From NCBI RefSeq assembly GCF_900109915.1, contig NZ_FOBU01000004.1:1-64000 (forward strand): a DNA stretch of 64,000 nt, read 5' to 3'. The stretch is from Luteibacter sp. UNCMF331Sha3.1 (GTDB taxonomy: Bacteria > Pseudomonadota > Gammaproteobacteria > Xanthomonadales > Rhodanobacteraceae). Every line of letters starts with the position of its first letter. Position 1 is the first letter of the stretch. Position numbers and translations under genes: made by a program. The notes beneath the pieces were generated by a model. That model did no database searches. It was not told the origin of the DNA and saw only the letters and a program-made list of their open reading frames with translations. Positions 47,808-56,620 of the stretch are shown here, piece after piece.

Positions 47808-48347
47808 GTGTCCCGTGGCTTCCGGGGCGCTCAGCCCTCCCGTCCCTTCGCGCCGTGGCGCATCGTCGTGTGGCTGATGATGCTGCTCGCGGCGGTGGGC
47901 TTCGTCATCCACGCGTTCGCCGCGGTCGTCAGCGCGGGCGCCATCGGCTCGATGAGCGCCGAGGCGATCGCCGCCGGCGGGCCAGATCCGCGCGTGCAGC
48001 TGGCCTGGGCGCTCGTCTACGCGACGGCGACCTTCGTCGTCATGGCCGTGGCCCTCGGCACGCTGCGCTGGCGCGAATGGGGCCGCCGGGCCATCCGCGC
48101 CGTGGCGCTGGTCCTGATCGTCTGGTTCGCCTGGACGGCCTGGGTCGAATTCCGCCAGTGGCAGCAGGTCGGCGTCGTCCTCGGGCAGGCCGGCCTCCCG
48201 CCGGACGAACTCGCCGAATGGGCGCGTCGCCGGAGCATCCTGCTCGTGGGCGCGCTGCTCAAGCTCGTGTCGATCCCGATCCTGGGCTGGCTCGCCTGGG
48301 CGGTGGGCAGCGTGAGGGTGCGCCAGCAATTCGCGCGCACGCTGTGA
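47808..48347 (+). CDS. Small polytopic membrane protein, unknown
   Basis: 179 aa from GTG 47808, 3 bases after the peroxiredoxin stop. Four hydrophobic segments (about 20-45, 65-90, 95-115 and 145-165). Trp- and Arg-rich cytoplasmic turns (RWREWGRRAIR). No family recognised. Its position suggests expression together with the peroxiredoxin. Confidence 0.8.
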   Translation: MSRGFRGAQPSRPFAPWRIVVWLMMLLAAVGFVIHAFAAVVSAGAIGSMSAEAIAAGGPDPRVQLAWALVYATATFVVMAVALGTLRWREWGRRAIRAVALVLIVWFAWTAWVEFRQWQQVGVVLGQAGLPPDELAEWARRRSILLVGALLKLVSIPILGWLAWAVGSVRVRQQFARTL

Positions 48348-48406
48348 ACGTTCAGCCGGCATTTGCCCGTCGGCCGGTATCGAAGGGCTTTCCCGGGGAA
48401 CCGTCC

Positions 48407-49159
48407 ATGACCGCACGCCTGCTCGTCCTCGCTATCATCCTGGGCGCCACCGGCCGCGTTGCCGCCCAGGACCTCTCCACCACGTGCCGCGTGGCGAGCA
48501 CTTACGATCTGACCGTCAAACCGGATGCGCTGCTGTTCGACCGGGCGGAAGGCGCGCCGCGCAACGTGTCCATGCACGACGGTGCGTTGCGTGCCGACGG
48601 GAGCGCGGTGAACCTCCGACCGGACGACCAGGACCGCGTGGCGCTGTTCGAAAGCCGTGTCCGCGCGCTGGTGCCGAGGGTCAAGGCAGTCGCCAACGAT
48701 GGCGTGGACCTCGCCGCGCGCGCCGTGCGCGACGAAGCGGCCACGGCGGCGCCGAACGCCCTCGCCAGCGGCGAACTCGATCGCACGCTCAACGCCCGGG
48801 TGGCGGACATCAAGCGCCGTATCGCCGCGAGCCAGAGCACTCGTGACTGGCAGGAAGACGCGATGCGCGCCTATGCGCAGGAAATCGTCGCCGACGTCGG
48901 GCCGCTCCTGACCCAGGACGTGGGTAGCGAGGCGATGCAACTGGCGATGAGCGGCGACCTGCAGGGGGCCGCGGCGTTGCGCGACCGGGTCGCGTCGGTG
49001 TCGACGGGTGGCCAGGCCCGCGTGATCGCCAAGCTTCAGGCCGCGCTCAAGCCGCGTATCGAAGCCCTGTGCCCGTCGATTCGGGAGCTCGTGGATCTGC
49101 AGTCGGGGCTGAAGGATGGCGCCGGCCGGCCGTTACAGCTCTTCGAAGCAGGCGGATGA
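48407..49159 (+). CDS. Exported DUF2884 (YggN-like) protein, copy 1
   Basis: 250 aa with signal peptide MTARLLVLAIILGATGRVAA. The mature part follows the DUF2884 pattern: an early Cys (CRVASTYDLTVKPDALLFDR), then DGALRADGSAVNL, QDRVALFESRVRALVP, and a late CPSIRELVDLQ. Function of YggN/DUF2884 is unknown. Related to the gene at 53497-54312. The start at 48407 is fixed by the signal peptide; the frame is open upstream. Confidence 0.82.
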   Translation: MTARLLVLAIILGATGRVAAQDLSTTCRVASTYDLTVKPDALLFDRAEGAPRNVSMHDGALRADGSAVNLRPDDQDRVALFESRVRALVPRVKAVANDGVDLAARAVRDEAATAAPNALASGELDRTLNARVADIKRRIAASQSTRDWQEDAMRAYAQEIVADVGPLLTQDVGSEAMQLAMSGDLQGAAALRDRVASVSTGGQARVIAKLQAALKPRIEALCPSIRELVDLQSGLKDGAGRPLQLFEAGG

Positions 49160-49225
49160 CCGTGCGCTGACCGGAATCCCCTACGTTTAGGGGCGGCTAA
49201 GTGCCACGGGTCTAAGGTCCGTCCC

Positions 49226-49660
49226 ATGGAACGCACATCGACCCGAGTCGTAAATGGCCTGATCAGGCGAGTGATTGCGGACCGCGACCTTTATCGGCAA
49301 GCCGCGCGCGGTGTCCGTGAACCCGGCCTCAAGGCCATCCTCGAAGAATCGGCAGACGCCCTGACCGCCATCGCCGGCGACCTGCAGCTGCAGGTGACGT
49401 CGACCGGTGCCCGGCCGGCGACCGCTGGCGGCCCGCTGAGCGGCGTCAGGCGCACGATGATGGAGGCGTCGGTCAAGCTGTCGCACGACCCCGATGTCAC
49501 CTACATCCGCACGCTGGAGCAGATGGAGCGACGTCTGCTAGACGCCTTCCTGAAGCTGGAAGCCAGCTCGGGCGATCGCGCGCTGGTGGGTCGGCACATC
49601 GCGCGCTTGCGCCTCCTGCATCTGGACATGACCCAGCTCGGCGGCGCCGCCGGCCGCTGA
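49226..49660 (+). CDS. PA2169/DUF2383-type four-helix bundle protein
   Basis: 144 aa, all-helical, soluble. The N-terminal pattern TRVVNGLIRRVIADRDLYRQAARGV and the internal RRLLDAFLKLEASSGDRALV fit the DUF2383 (PA2169-like, ferritin-like bundle) family, though without the diiron ligands. Such small proteins are often stress-related; role unknown. A gap of 4 bases separates it from the convergent gene. Confidence 0.7.
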   Translation: MERTSTRVVNGLIRRVIADRDLYRQAARGVREPGLKAILEESADALTAIAGDLQLQVTSTGARPATAGGPLSGVRRTMMEASVKLSHDPDVTYIRTLEQMERRLLDAFLKLEASSGDRALVGRHIARLRLLHLDMTQLGGAAGR

Positions 49661-49664
49661 GCGG

Positions 49665-49925
49665 TTACGCGGCGTAGCGCATCGCGGTCAGCGTCCGTTT
49701 CAGGCAGGCGTCGGCGATCACCCGAACATCCTGCAGGGTCATCAGCGTCTCGCGATCCGCGAAGAAGTTGGCGAAGGAGATCGCTTCGGCGGCGTCGCGT
49801 CGCGTGGCGATCTGCATGCCTTCCCGGAATATTCCCCACGCGCCGCCGACATCGGCGATGTAGTACTCGATCGTGTCGCTTTCCAAGAGAATCGTCCTGT
49901 CGTATGGGGATTCGGACGACAGCAT
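49665..49925 (-). CDS. Small hypothetical protein
   Basis: 86 aa, not recognised. Acidic, soluble, with IEYYIADVGGAWGIFREGMQIATRRDAAEAISFANFFADRE, which looks like a small alpha/beta domain. No clear ribosome site. It is transcribed in the same direction as, and 30 bases downstream of, the hybrid kinase gene start region's 3' end (49956). Coding is supported by the codon pattern. Confidence 0.65.
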   Translation of the reverse strand: MLSSESPYDRTILLESDTIEYYIADVGGAWGIFREGMQIATRRDAAEAISFANFFADRETLMTLQDVRVIADACLKRTLTAMRYAA

Positions 49926-49955
49926 GTCGGAGCAAAGGCGGGCCGCGATATCGGA

Positions 49956-52631
49956 TTATTCTGAAAATGCGCTCCGATCTTTCTCAACGGCAGCGGGTCC
50001 GTCATCGCGCACTGTGTGAGCGGCACGCTCTAGCCGCGCGGTGTATGCCGTCAGCGCGGCCGCAAGGCGGGGTAGATCGGTCAGCGCGCGAGCCGCGCCA
50101 CTGCCACGCAGCATCGCTTCCAGCTGTTCCGCCCAGGCGCTTTCGGGCGACGGGCCGAACATCCGCATGCCGCCGAGAATGCGATGTACCCACGCCGCGG
50201 CGTCGTCCGGGCAGGTGATCGCCGCCACGGCAGCGAGTTCACGCCTCGTGTCCTCCGCGAAACGCGCCACCATCGCAGGAAGCGACGACAGGTCGCCGTA
50301 CGTCTCCAGCCAGGTCGTCTCGTCCCAGGGCGGTTCCGCCATCGGCGTCCCGCCGGCGGTGCCCTCGAGCACGTCGGCGAGTCGCGCCAGCCGGACCGGC
50401 TTGGTCAGAAAATCGTCGATGCCCGAGGCGAAGCAACGTTCCCGCTCGCCCGGCATCGCGTTGGCCGACATCGCGACGATGCGCAGCGGTACGTCGCGCT
50501 GGCGCAAGGCGCGTGCCAGCGCATGGCCGTCCATCGCCGGCATGTGCAGGTCGGTGAGCAGGACGTCGATGGATAGCGACATCGCGAGCGCAAGTGCCTC
50601 CTCGCCGTCGCTCGCGAGATGGTATCGATGCCCCAGGCGGTCGAGCTGCACGGCGACGAGCTCGCGGTTCACCGGGTTGTCCTCGGCGACGAGGACGGTC
50701 AGAGGCGTCCGCGGCGCTGTGGCGACGACGTGCGCAGGCGGGACGCAGGTATCCGCGACGGCGATGGCATACGGCAACGCAAGCTCGACGCGAACGTGCG
50801 TTCCGACGCCAGGCGCGCTCGTCATGACGATGTCGCCACCCATCAGGTGCATCAGGCGCCGGCTGATGGCGAGCCCGAGGCCACTGCCGCCGAAGCGGCG
50901 CGTCGTCGACGTTTCGGCCTGGCTGAAGGGCGCGAACAGGCGCGAGATATCGTCCGGCGCCACGCCGATGCCGGTGTCCTCGACGGACATGCGAATGCGC
51001 TGCGCCGTGCCCGCGGTGGAGACGACGTCGACACGGATGTCGATGCGACCCGCCGCGGTGAATTTCAGCGCGTTGCCGACGACATTCAACAGCACCTGCC
51101 GGAGACGCGCCGCATCGCCATCGAAGTGTGTCGCCAGCGCGGTGTCGATCTCCACCGACAGCGTGAGGCCCTTCGCCCTCGCGCGTTGCGCGAAGAGTGC
51201 CGCGACACCGTCCACCACGTCGCGAAGATCGAAGGGCGCGACCTCGACGACGAGCTTGCCCGCTTCGATGCGCGAGAGGTCGAGCACGTCGTCGACGATG
51301 CGGAGCAGGCCTTCGGCCGACGTCCCGGCGGTGTCGAGGAGATGGCGCTGGCGTTCGTCGAGCGCGGTCTCGCCCAGTAGTTCGAGCATCCCGATCATGC
51401 CGTGCATGGGTGTGCGGATTTCATGGCTCATCGTGGCGAGGAATTGGCTCTTCGCCTCCGTCGCCGACTCCGCCGCACGCTTCGCTTCCGCGAGCCGATC
51501 CGCGTCGCGCCGACGGCGTCGCGTTTCGCGGCGCAGGCGCACATGCGCATGGGCGAGAAACGCGAGCATCCCGACCATCAGCAGTCCGGGAGGACCGGCC
51601 TTTCGCGCCACTTCGCGCCACGACCCGCCCCAGACGTACTCGGTCCGCAGCCAGGTGTTGCGCGTGCGTTGCGCGCGGCGCTCGGGCACCGTGGCCAGCG
51701 CGCGGTCGAGCAGCGGTAGCAGCGGCGCGAGATGACGTCCGACGGCGATCGTCAGCTCCGCGCGCTCGTCGGTCGCCGCGGCGAGTTTCAGTCGCGCGGG
51801 GTAGTCGCGACGAATCGCGTATTCCGCCGTCGCGATGTCGCCCACGTACGCATCGGCCAACCCACGATCCACCGCGGCGAGCCCTTCGGCGACCGAACGC
51901 ACGTTGATGGCGACGGCGGAAGGAAGGCTCTGCACGGCGCGCGCGACGGCGCCGAGGGACAGGTTCGCCGCGATCCGTCTTCCGGCGAGATCGGCAGGTC
52001 CGGCGATGGCCGCGGCGTTCGCGCCGGTGACGATCATGATCGGAAACTCGGCGTACGGCGCGGTGAATCCGAAGCGGGCGCCCGTCGCGCCCAGCGCGTC
52101 GTTGTGCGGCGAGGCCGACGCGAGCAGGTCGATCTCGCCCGCCGTCGCACGCGCCACGGCATCCGGCCAGTCCGCCGTGCGAACGTCGATGCGGCGGAGA
52201 CCGAGCGCGTTCAGCGCATCGTCCAGGCAGTCGATCGCGAGTCCCGTCGCGTCACCGTCGCGGTCCGTCATGGTGATCGGTGCCGCAGTGGGGTCGATGC
52301 CGACACGCAGCGGCGGCAGCGTCGCGAGCCAGGCGCGTTCGTCGTCCTCCAGATGCAGGTTGCGCCCGTGGGCCGTTGCCTGCTGGTCGTCGCCCGTGTC
52401 GCGACGTGGGCCGTTCTCGCGTGCCGCGATGGATCGCGCCGGGCGGACGTCGTCGGCCAACATGCGGGCCGCCTGTCCGGCGTCGGCGACTCCCGCACGA
52501 GCGTCGTCGGCGGGCGACGTGGCGTCGCGTGCGGCGACGCCACGTGCCACGGGTTCGGCACACGCGTCGGGATTCCCGACGACGGCCGCAGGCACGAGCA
52601 AAAAAATGAGCAACTTTCTCAATGACGTCAT
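49956..52631 (-). CDS. BvgS-like hybrid sensor histidine kinase
   Basis: 891 aa from ATG 52631. Signal/anchor [18 protein letters not shown], then a long charged, disordered stretch (about 26-90). One periplasmic solute-binding (SBP_bac_3) domain follows (about 95-330, [20 protein letters not shown]). Then a transmembrane helix (about 355-370), coiled coil, HisKA with [20 protein letters not shown], and HATPase ([18 protein letters not shown]). A receiver ([13 protein letters not shown]; phospho-Asp in [13 protein letters not shown]) and an HPt domain ([15 protein letters not shown]) complete it. This is the unorthodox phosphorelay layout of BvgS/EvgS. It probably senses a periplasmic small molecule and passes phosphate to the divergently encoded regulator at 52739. 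Its 3' neighbour is the small gene at 49665. Confidence 0.92.
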   Translation of the reverse strand: MTSLRKLLIFLLVPAAVVGNPDACAEPVARGVAARDATSPADDARAGVADAGQAARMLADDVRPARSIAARENGPRRDTGDDQQATAHGRNLHLEDDERAWLATLPPLRVGIDPTAAPITMTDRDGDATGLAIDCLDDALNALGLRRIDVRTADWPDAVARATAGEIDLLASASPHNDALGATGARFGFTAPYAEFPIMIVTGANAAAIAGPADLAGRRIAANLSLGAVARAVQSLPSAVAINVRSVAEGLAAVDRGLADAYVGDIATAEYAIRRDYPARLKLAAATDERAELTIAVGRHLAPLLPLLDRALATVPERRAQRTRNTWLRTEYVWGGSWREVARKAGPPGLLMVGMLAFLAHAHVRLRRETRRRRRDADRLAEAKRAAESATEAKSQFLATMSHEIRTPMHGMIGMLELLGETALDERQRHLLDTAGTSAEGLLRIVDDVLDLSRIEAGKLVVEVAPFDLRDVVDGVAALFAQRARAKGLTLSVEIDTALATHFDGDAARLRQVLLNVVGNALKFTAAGRIDIRVDVVSTAGTAQRIRMSVEDTGIGVAPDDISRLFAPFSQAETSTTRRFGGSGLGLAISRRLMHLMGGDIVMTSAPGVGTHVRVELALPYAIAVADTCVPPAHVVATAPRTPLTVLVAEDNPVNRELVAVQLDRLGHRYHLASDGEEALALAMSLSIDVLLTDLHMPAMDGHALARALRQRDVPLRIVAMSANAMPGERERCFASGIDDFLTKPVRLARLADVLEGTAGGTPMAEPPWDETTWLETYGDLSSLPAMVARFAEDTRRELAAVAAITCPDDAAAWVHRILGGMRMFGPSPESAWAEQLEAMLRGSGAARALTDLPRLAAALTAYTARLERAAHTVRDDGPAAVEKDRSAFSE

Positions 52632-52738
52632 GGCGTTCCTTCGACCACGCGAGGGCGATTCCTGTAATCTCCGCGAGGGTAAGACGAGTAACACATCTCA
52701 CGGAGGGCGGGTGCACCATTCCGCCGGCGAGGAAACGA

Positions 52739-53377
52739 ATGGTTCTGCGCACGATCATTGCCGACGACCACCCTGTCGTCCTGATGGGTACCCGCGCCGC
52801 CCTCGAGGCCGCGGGCGACATCGATGTCGTCGGCGAGGCGGCCAACGGCGACCAGCTCGTCGATCTGCTCGCCTCGTTCCCCTGCGACGTGGTAGTGACG
52901 GATTTCTCGATGCCCGGCGGTCGTCACGGCGACGGGCTCGCCCTCATCGACCTCGTGCGGCGCCGATACCCGCGGCTTCCGATCGTGGTGCTGACGATGG
53001 TGAACAACGCGGCCGTGCTGCAGACCATGCGGTCGCGGGGCGCACTCGGGCTCTGCGACAAGCGGGCGCCCCTGAAAGAGGTGGCGATTGCCGTACGCCT
53101 TGCCGCCGCGGGGCGCATGTTCCTCAGCGATACCATCCGTCGCCAGTTCGACGTGGCGGGCGTGCAGAACACGACGGAGGTCGCGCGCCTCTCGGCGCGC
53201 GAGATCGAGGTGGTGCGCCTGTACGTCAGCGGCATGTCCATCGGCCAGATCGCCGAGCGCCTCAGCCGCAGCGTCAAGACGGTCAGCCGGCAGAAGCGCG
53301 ACGCGATGCGCAAGCTGGGCATCGATCACGACAGCCGCCTCTCCGAATACGCCCGCGAGCGCGGTCTCGCCTCCTGA
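52739..53377 (+). CDS. RcsB/NarL-family response regulator
   Basis: 212 aa; ATG 52739 is preceded by GAGGAAACG. Receiver domain with DDHPVVLMGTRAAL and phospho-acceptor Asp in VVVTDFSMPGG; the switch Lys region is LGLCDKRAPLKEV. LuxR-type HTH at the C-terminus: RLSAREIEVVRLYVSGMSIGQIAERL and SVKTVSRQKRDAMRKLGI. Over its length the pattern is RcsB-like (SMPG-x-x-x-GDGLALIDL, QKRDAMRKLG). Divergent from the BvgS-like kinase with 107 bases between start codons, the layout expected for a cognate pair. Confidence 0.92.
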   Translation: MVLRTIIADDHPVVLMGTRAALEAAGDIDVVGEAANGDQLVDLLASFPCDVVVTDFSMPGGRHGDGLALIDLVRRRYPRLPIVVLTMVNNAAVLQTMRSRGALGLCDKRAPLKEVAIAVRLAAAGRMFLSDTIRRQFDVAGVQNTTEVARLSAREIEVVRLYVSGMSIGQIAERLSRSVKTVSRQKRDAMRKLGIDHDSRLSEYARERGLAS

Positions 53378-53496
53378 CCCTGCCGGAAGTCAGGGCGTGA
53401 CGAATCACCCGCGCACCGGGCCCCCCACCGGTTTAAACCTTACCCACGTCCGGGGCATCCCATCCCGCGCCAACCGTCCCTGGGGAGAGAAGGACC

Positions 53497-54312
53497 ATGC
53501 GCTATCCGTTGCTCGCGTTCACCGTCGCCATCGGCCTCGCCGCCGCGCCGCCGACCCATGCCGGCACCGTCGGCTTCACGACCGATACCTGCCGGAACGA
53601 TTACTCGACGCCGTTCGACGTGGACGTGACCCCGGCGGGGCTCTCCTTCCATCGCACCACCGGCACACCGAAGGGCGTGTTTCTGAGGGACGGAGCGCTC
53701 AGCATCGACGGGAAAAACGTGACGGTGTCGAAGGCGGACGCCGACGCGCTGCGGCGCTACGAGGCCGGTGTCCGCAAGCTGATGCCCGAGGTGGCGTCGA
53801 TCGCGCGGGAGGCCGTGTCCATGGGTTATTCGGCGATGACGACCGTCACGCTGACGTTTGCCGAGGGCAGCCAGCGCGCGGCGATGCTGGAGAACCTCAA
53901 GAAGAAGCAGGCCGATTCGCTGCGCGCCGTCGACGAGGGGGTCGGCGCGGGCCACTGGTCCGGCGACCGCATGACCGAGACGTTCGCGGGCTCGGTATCC
54001 GACGGTGTCGGTGAACTCGTGGGCTCGGTGACGTCGAGCGCCGTCACGGCCGCGATGTCGGGCGATTCGTCGAAGGTCGCGGCGCTACAGGCGCGTGCGG
54101 AGTCGCTCGACAAGTCGATCGACCGCGAGATGAACAAGCGCTCGAAAGCGCTCGAAGCCCGCGCGGAGACGATCTGCCCGCAGCTGAACGAACTGGCGGA
54201 CCTTCAGCGTGGGTGGAGCGTGCGCCTGCCCGACGGCAAGCCGCTCGAGCTCATGACGATCAAGCCGAAGGGAAGTCCGGGCGACGATCGTCACGACGTG
54301 GCGTCGTTCTGA
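53497..54312 (+). CDS. Exported DUF2884 (YggN-like) protein, copy 2
   Basis: 271 aa with signal peptide MRYPLLAFTVAIGLAAAPPTHA and ribosome site GGGGAGAGAAGGA. Same pattern as the gene at 48407: early Cys, FHRTTGTPKGVFLRDGALSIDGKNVTV, DADALRRYEAGVRKLMPEVASIA, late CPQLNELADLQRGW. It carries a longer helical middle (about 115-190). Sits 120 bases after the response regulator; regulation by it is possible but not shown. Ends 9 bases from the convergent dehydrogenase. Confidence 0.85.
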   Translation: MRYPLLAFTVAIGLAAAPPTHAGTVGFTTDTCRNDYSTPFDVDVTPAGLSFHRTTGTPKGVFLRDGALSIDGKNVTVSKADADALRRYEAGVRKLMPEVASIAREAVSMGYSAMTTVTLTFAEGSQRAAMLENLKKKQADSLRAVDEGVGAGHWSGDRMTETFAGSVSDGVGELVGSVTSSAVTAAMSGDSSKVAALQARAESLDKSIDREMNKRSKALEARAETICPQLNELADLQRGWSVRLPDGKPLELMTIKPKGSPGDDRHDVASF

Positions 54313-54321
54313 GCCGTCGCG

Positions 54322-55272
54322 TCATGCGGCGATCCGGTCGAGCCATGCCATCAGGTTCGTGACCGTGTCGCCGTAGAACGTGCGGTACATTTCCTCCGTC
54401 ACATAGCCGATGTGCGGCGTGACGAGGACGTTCGGCAGCGTGCGGAAAGGGTGGTCGGGCGGCAGCGGCTCGACGTCGAACACATCGATGGCCGCGCCCG
54501 CGAGACGGCCTTCGCGCAGCGCCGCGATCAACGCGGCCTCGTCGACGATCGGCCCGCGCGAGCAGTTGATCAGTCGCGCCGAGGGGCGCATCGCCGCGAG
54601 ATCGTCCGCGCCGATGAGACCTCGCGTACGCTCGCTCAGCCGCACGTGGATCGTGAGGAAGTCCGAGCCTTCGAGCAGTTCCCGCTTCGAGACGCGCCTG
54701 ACGCCCAGCCCGTTCGCGGTCTCGTCCGTGAGGTTCTGGCTCCACGCGATCACGTGCATGCCGAACGCCTGGGCGATCCGCGCCACGCGCGAGCCGATCG
54801 CACCGAGGCCGAGGATGCCGAGCGTCTTGCCGCGTAGCTCCACGCCAAGGCCGACCTGCCACCCGCCGGCACGCACGGAGGCCACTTCCGCGGCCACGCC
54901 GCGCGCGAGTCCGAGCATGGCGGCCCAGGTGAACTCGATCGTGGGCGTCGACGTATAACCCGTATGCACCACGTCGACGCCGTGTGCCGCTGCGGCGTCG
55001 AGGTCGATCGACGCGTTGCCGCGTCCCGTCGAGGCGACGAGACGAAGACGGGGCAGCGCGGCGATCAGCGCCGCCGTGACCGGCGTGCGCTCGCGCATGA
55101 CGCAGATCGCGTCGAAGGGCGCGAGGCGCCGCACCAGCGCGTCGTGATCGTCGAGATGGTCGTGGAACACGGTGACATCGGCGCGCCGTTGCACGGGCGT
55201 CCAGTCGGCGCTGTTCAGCGCGACGTGCTGGTAATCGTCGAGCACGGCGATACGAATCGCTGCATCGTTCAT
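54322..55272 (-). CDS. D-2-hydroxyacid dehydrogenase family protein
   Basis: 316 aa. NAD(P)-dependent oxidoreductase acting on a 2-hydroxyacid/2-oxoacid pair. The catalytic domain flanks a Rossmann domain (about 100-285) with LGILGLGAIGSRVARIAQAFG. The catalytic Arg, Glu and His are in INCSRGPIVDEAALIAAL (Arg), DVFDVEPLP (Glu) and VTPHIGYVTEEMYRTFY (His). STGRGNASIDLDAA is the family start of the NAD domain. Most like the PGDH/glyoxylate-reductase subgroup; exact substrate unknown. Confidence 0.93.
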   Translation of the reverse strand: MNDAAIRIAVLDDYQHVALNSADWTPVQRRADVTVFHDHLDDHDALVRRLAPFDAICVMRERTPVTAALIAALPRLRLVASTGRGNASIDLDAAAAHGVDVVHTGYTSTPTIEFTWAAMLGLARGVAAEVASVRAGGWQVGLGVELRGKTLGILGLGAIGSRVARIAQAFGMHVIAWSQNLTDETANGLGVRRVSKRELLEGSDFLTIHVRLSERTRGLIGADDLAAMRPSARLINCSRGPIVDEAALIAALREGRLAGAAIDVFDVEPLPPDHPFRTLPNVLVTPHIGYVTEEMYRTFYGDTVTNLMAWLDRIAA

Positions 55273-55286
55273 CGGGCGGTCGCCTG

Positions 55287-55670
55287 TCAGAGGGGCTGGA
55301 TCAGGTCCCAGCCATTGCCGTAGAGATCGTCGAAGACAGCCACGGTGCCGTAGGGCTCGTGACGCGGTGCCTCGCGGAAGCGCACGCCGTGCGCGAGCAT
55401 GCGCGCGTGGTCGCTGGCGAAATCGTCGGTCTGCAGGAAAAGGAATACGCGACCGCCGCCTTGATTGCCGACGTGTGCGCGCTGTTCGTCGTCGACGGCG
55501 CGGGCGAGCAGCAGGCGTGTCGACGTGCCCCGCGGCCCCACCGTCACCCAGCGCTTGCCGTCGCCCTGCGGCGAATCCTCGAAGAGCTCGAACGCGAGCG
55601 CGTCGACGAAGAAGCGGATCGCCTCGTCGTAGTCGTGGACGAGGAAGGTGACGGCACCGAGCGAAGCCAT
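55287..55670 (-). CDS. VOC (glyoxalase/bleomycin resistance) family protein
   Basis: 127 aa, one vicinal-oxygen-chelate domain with paired beta-alpha-beta-beta-beta modules: VTFLVHDYDEAIRFFVDALAFEL and RVFLFLQTDDFASDHARMLAHGV, ending PYGTVAVFDDLYGNGWDLIQP. Potential metal ligands are H11 in FLVHDYD, and a late Asp/Glu. Activity unknown (isomerase or resistance protein). 14 bases from the dehydrogenase start, probably the same operon. Confidence 0.88.
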   Translation of the reverse strand: MASLGAVTFLVHDYDEAIRFFVDALAFELFEDSPQGDGKRWVTVGPRGTSTRLLLARAVDDEQRAHVGNQGGGRVFLFLQTDDFASDHARMLAHGVRFREAPRHEPYGTVAVFDDLYGNGWDLIQPL

Positions 55671-55736
55671 GGCGATCTCGAAAGGGATGGGGGAAACCCA
55701 AGCATCGCCCCTGACCCGGGCGCTAGCAAGCCGGCA

Positions 55737-56429
55737 TCAGGGACGATGGTGCTCGTCGTCGAGCGCCATGCCGCCGCCCAGGCCGATACCCGCACCGGCG
55801 ATACCGCCCATGCCACCGCCACCGCCGCCTCCCTTGCCACCGCCGCCCCCTTCGCCCTTGCCGCCACCATCGCCTTTGCCGCGGCCACCACCGGTGACGA
55901 CGCGCGCGGGACCTTGCTCAGGAATGACGACGCGCGACGGCACGGGCTCGAGGTCCAGCACCTTGCGGATGAAATCGCGCAACGAGATCACGAGCTCGGC
56001 GGTATGTGTCGGCCGCCCCTCGGTCAGTTCGGTCGCGGCACGCGCGGCAAGCTCCACCTGTTCTTCAGTCCCGAGCAGGATGATGTCCGAAAGCGCGGCC
56101 TCCACGGCATCGCGCACACGCCGCGCGCGCTCGCCGCGGCTCCCCGCGTCGGGCGATCCCGCGGCTTCGTCGGCGGCGGCGCGCTGGAGCAGATCGCGCA
56201 GATGCGTCGGATCCACGGTGAGGTCGCCGGTGAACGACCCGCCGAGCGTCTTGTAGGCGGCAATCAGCGTGCGCAAGCGCTCGTTGATCTGCCGGTTTTC
56301 GCGCTCCCGCCGCTGCTGCACCGTCTGCATGGCGAGCAACCGGATACCGACACCGATGAGCGTGACCACGGCCAGTCCGATGAACGTGGTGAGCAGGCCC
56401 TGCCAGGAACTGAAGTCGAGATTGCGCAT
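55737..56429 (-). CDS. Membrane-anchored protein with glycine-rich tail, unknown
   Basis: 230 aa. One N-terminal transmembrane segment (about 10-30, LLTTFIGLAVVTLIGVGIRLLA), then a helical domain with charged residues (EQVELAARAATELTE). The last 50 residues are very Gly-rich (GGGRGKGDGGGKGEGGGGGK and more), ending ALDDEHHRP. RBS GGGAGG is close to ATG 56429. No family recognised; it may be regulatory or scaffold-like. The glycine tail matches GGN-type codon runs that can vary by slippage. Confidence 0.75.
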   Translation of the reverse strand: MRNLDFSSWQGLLTTFIGLAVVTLIGVGIRLLAMQTVQQRRERENRQINERLRTLIAAYKTLGGSFTGDLTVDPTHLRDLLQRAAADEAAGSPDAGSRGERARRVRDAVEAALSDIILLGTEEQVELAARAATELTEGRPTHTAELVISLRDFIRKVLDLEPVPSRVVIPEQGPARVVTGGGRGKGDGGGKGEGGGGGKGGGGGGGMGGIAGAGIGLGGGMALDDEHHRP

Positions 56430-56564
56430 GAGACCTCCCTGTCGTCGGGAGCGTGCCCGAGAGGTGGATGGCGAATGTCGGTCGAGATTACGCCAGCCGT
56501 GGCGTGAGAGCCGCGTTTTCGGCAAAGGTGTTCCTGGCGGGTGCCCGCTATGACTTCCAGCACA

Positions 56565-56592
56565 TTGGACGGCATACGGCGCCACCGATACT
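56565..56592 (+). promoter_or_regulatory. Sigma70-like promoter for the serine hydrolase gene
   Basis: TTGGAC (56565-56570), 16-base spacer, GATACT (56587-56592), 28 bases before the ATG at 56621. Good -35 (TTGACA with one change) and a moderate -10. Confidence 0.5.
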
Positions 56593-56620
56593 GCCGCCTC
56601 GAACCGGCGAAGAATTCGGT

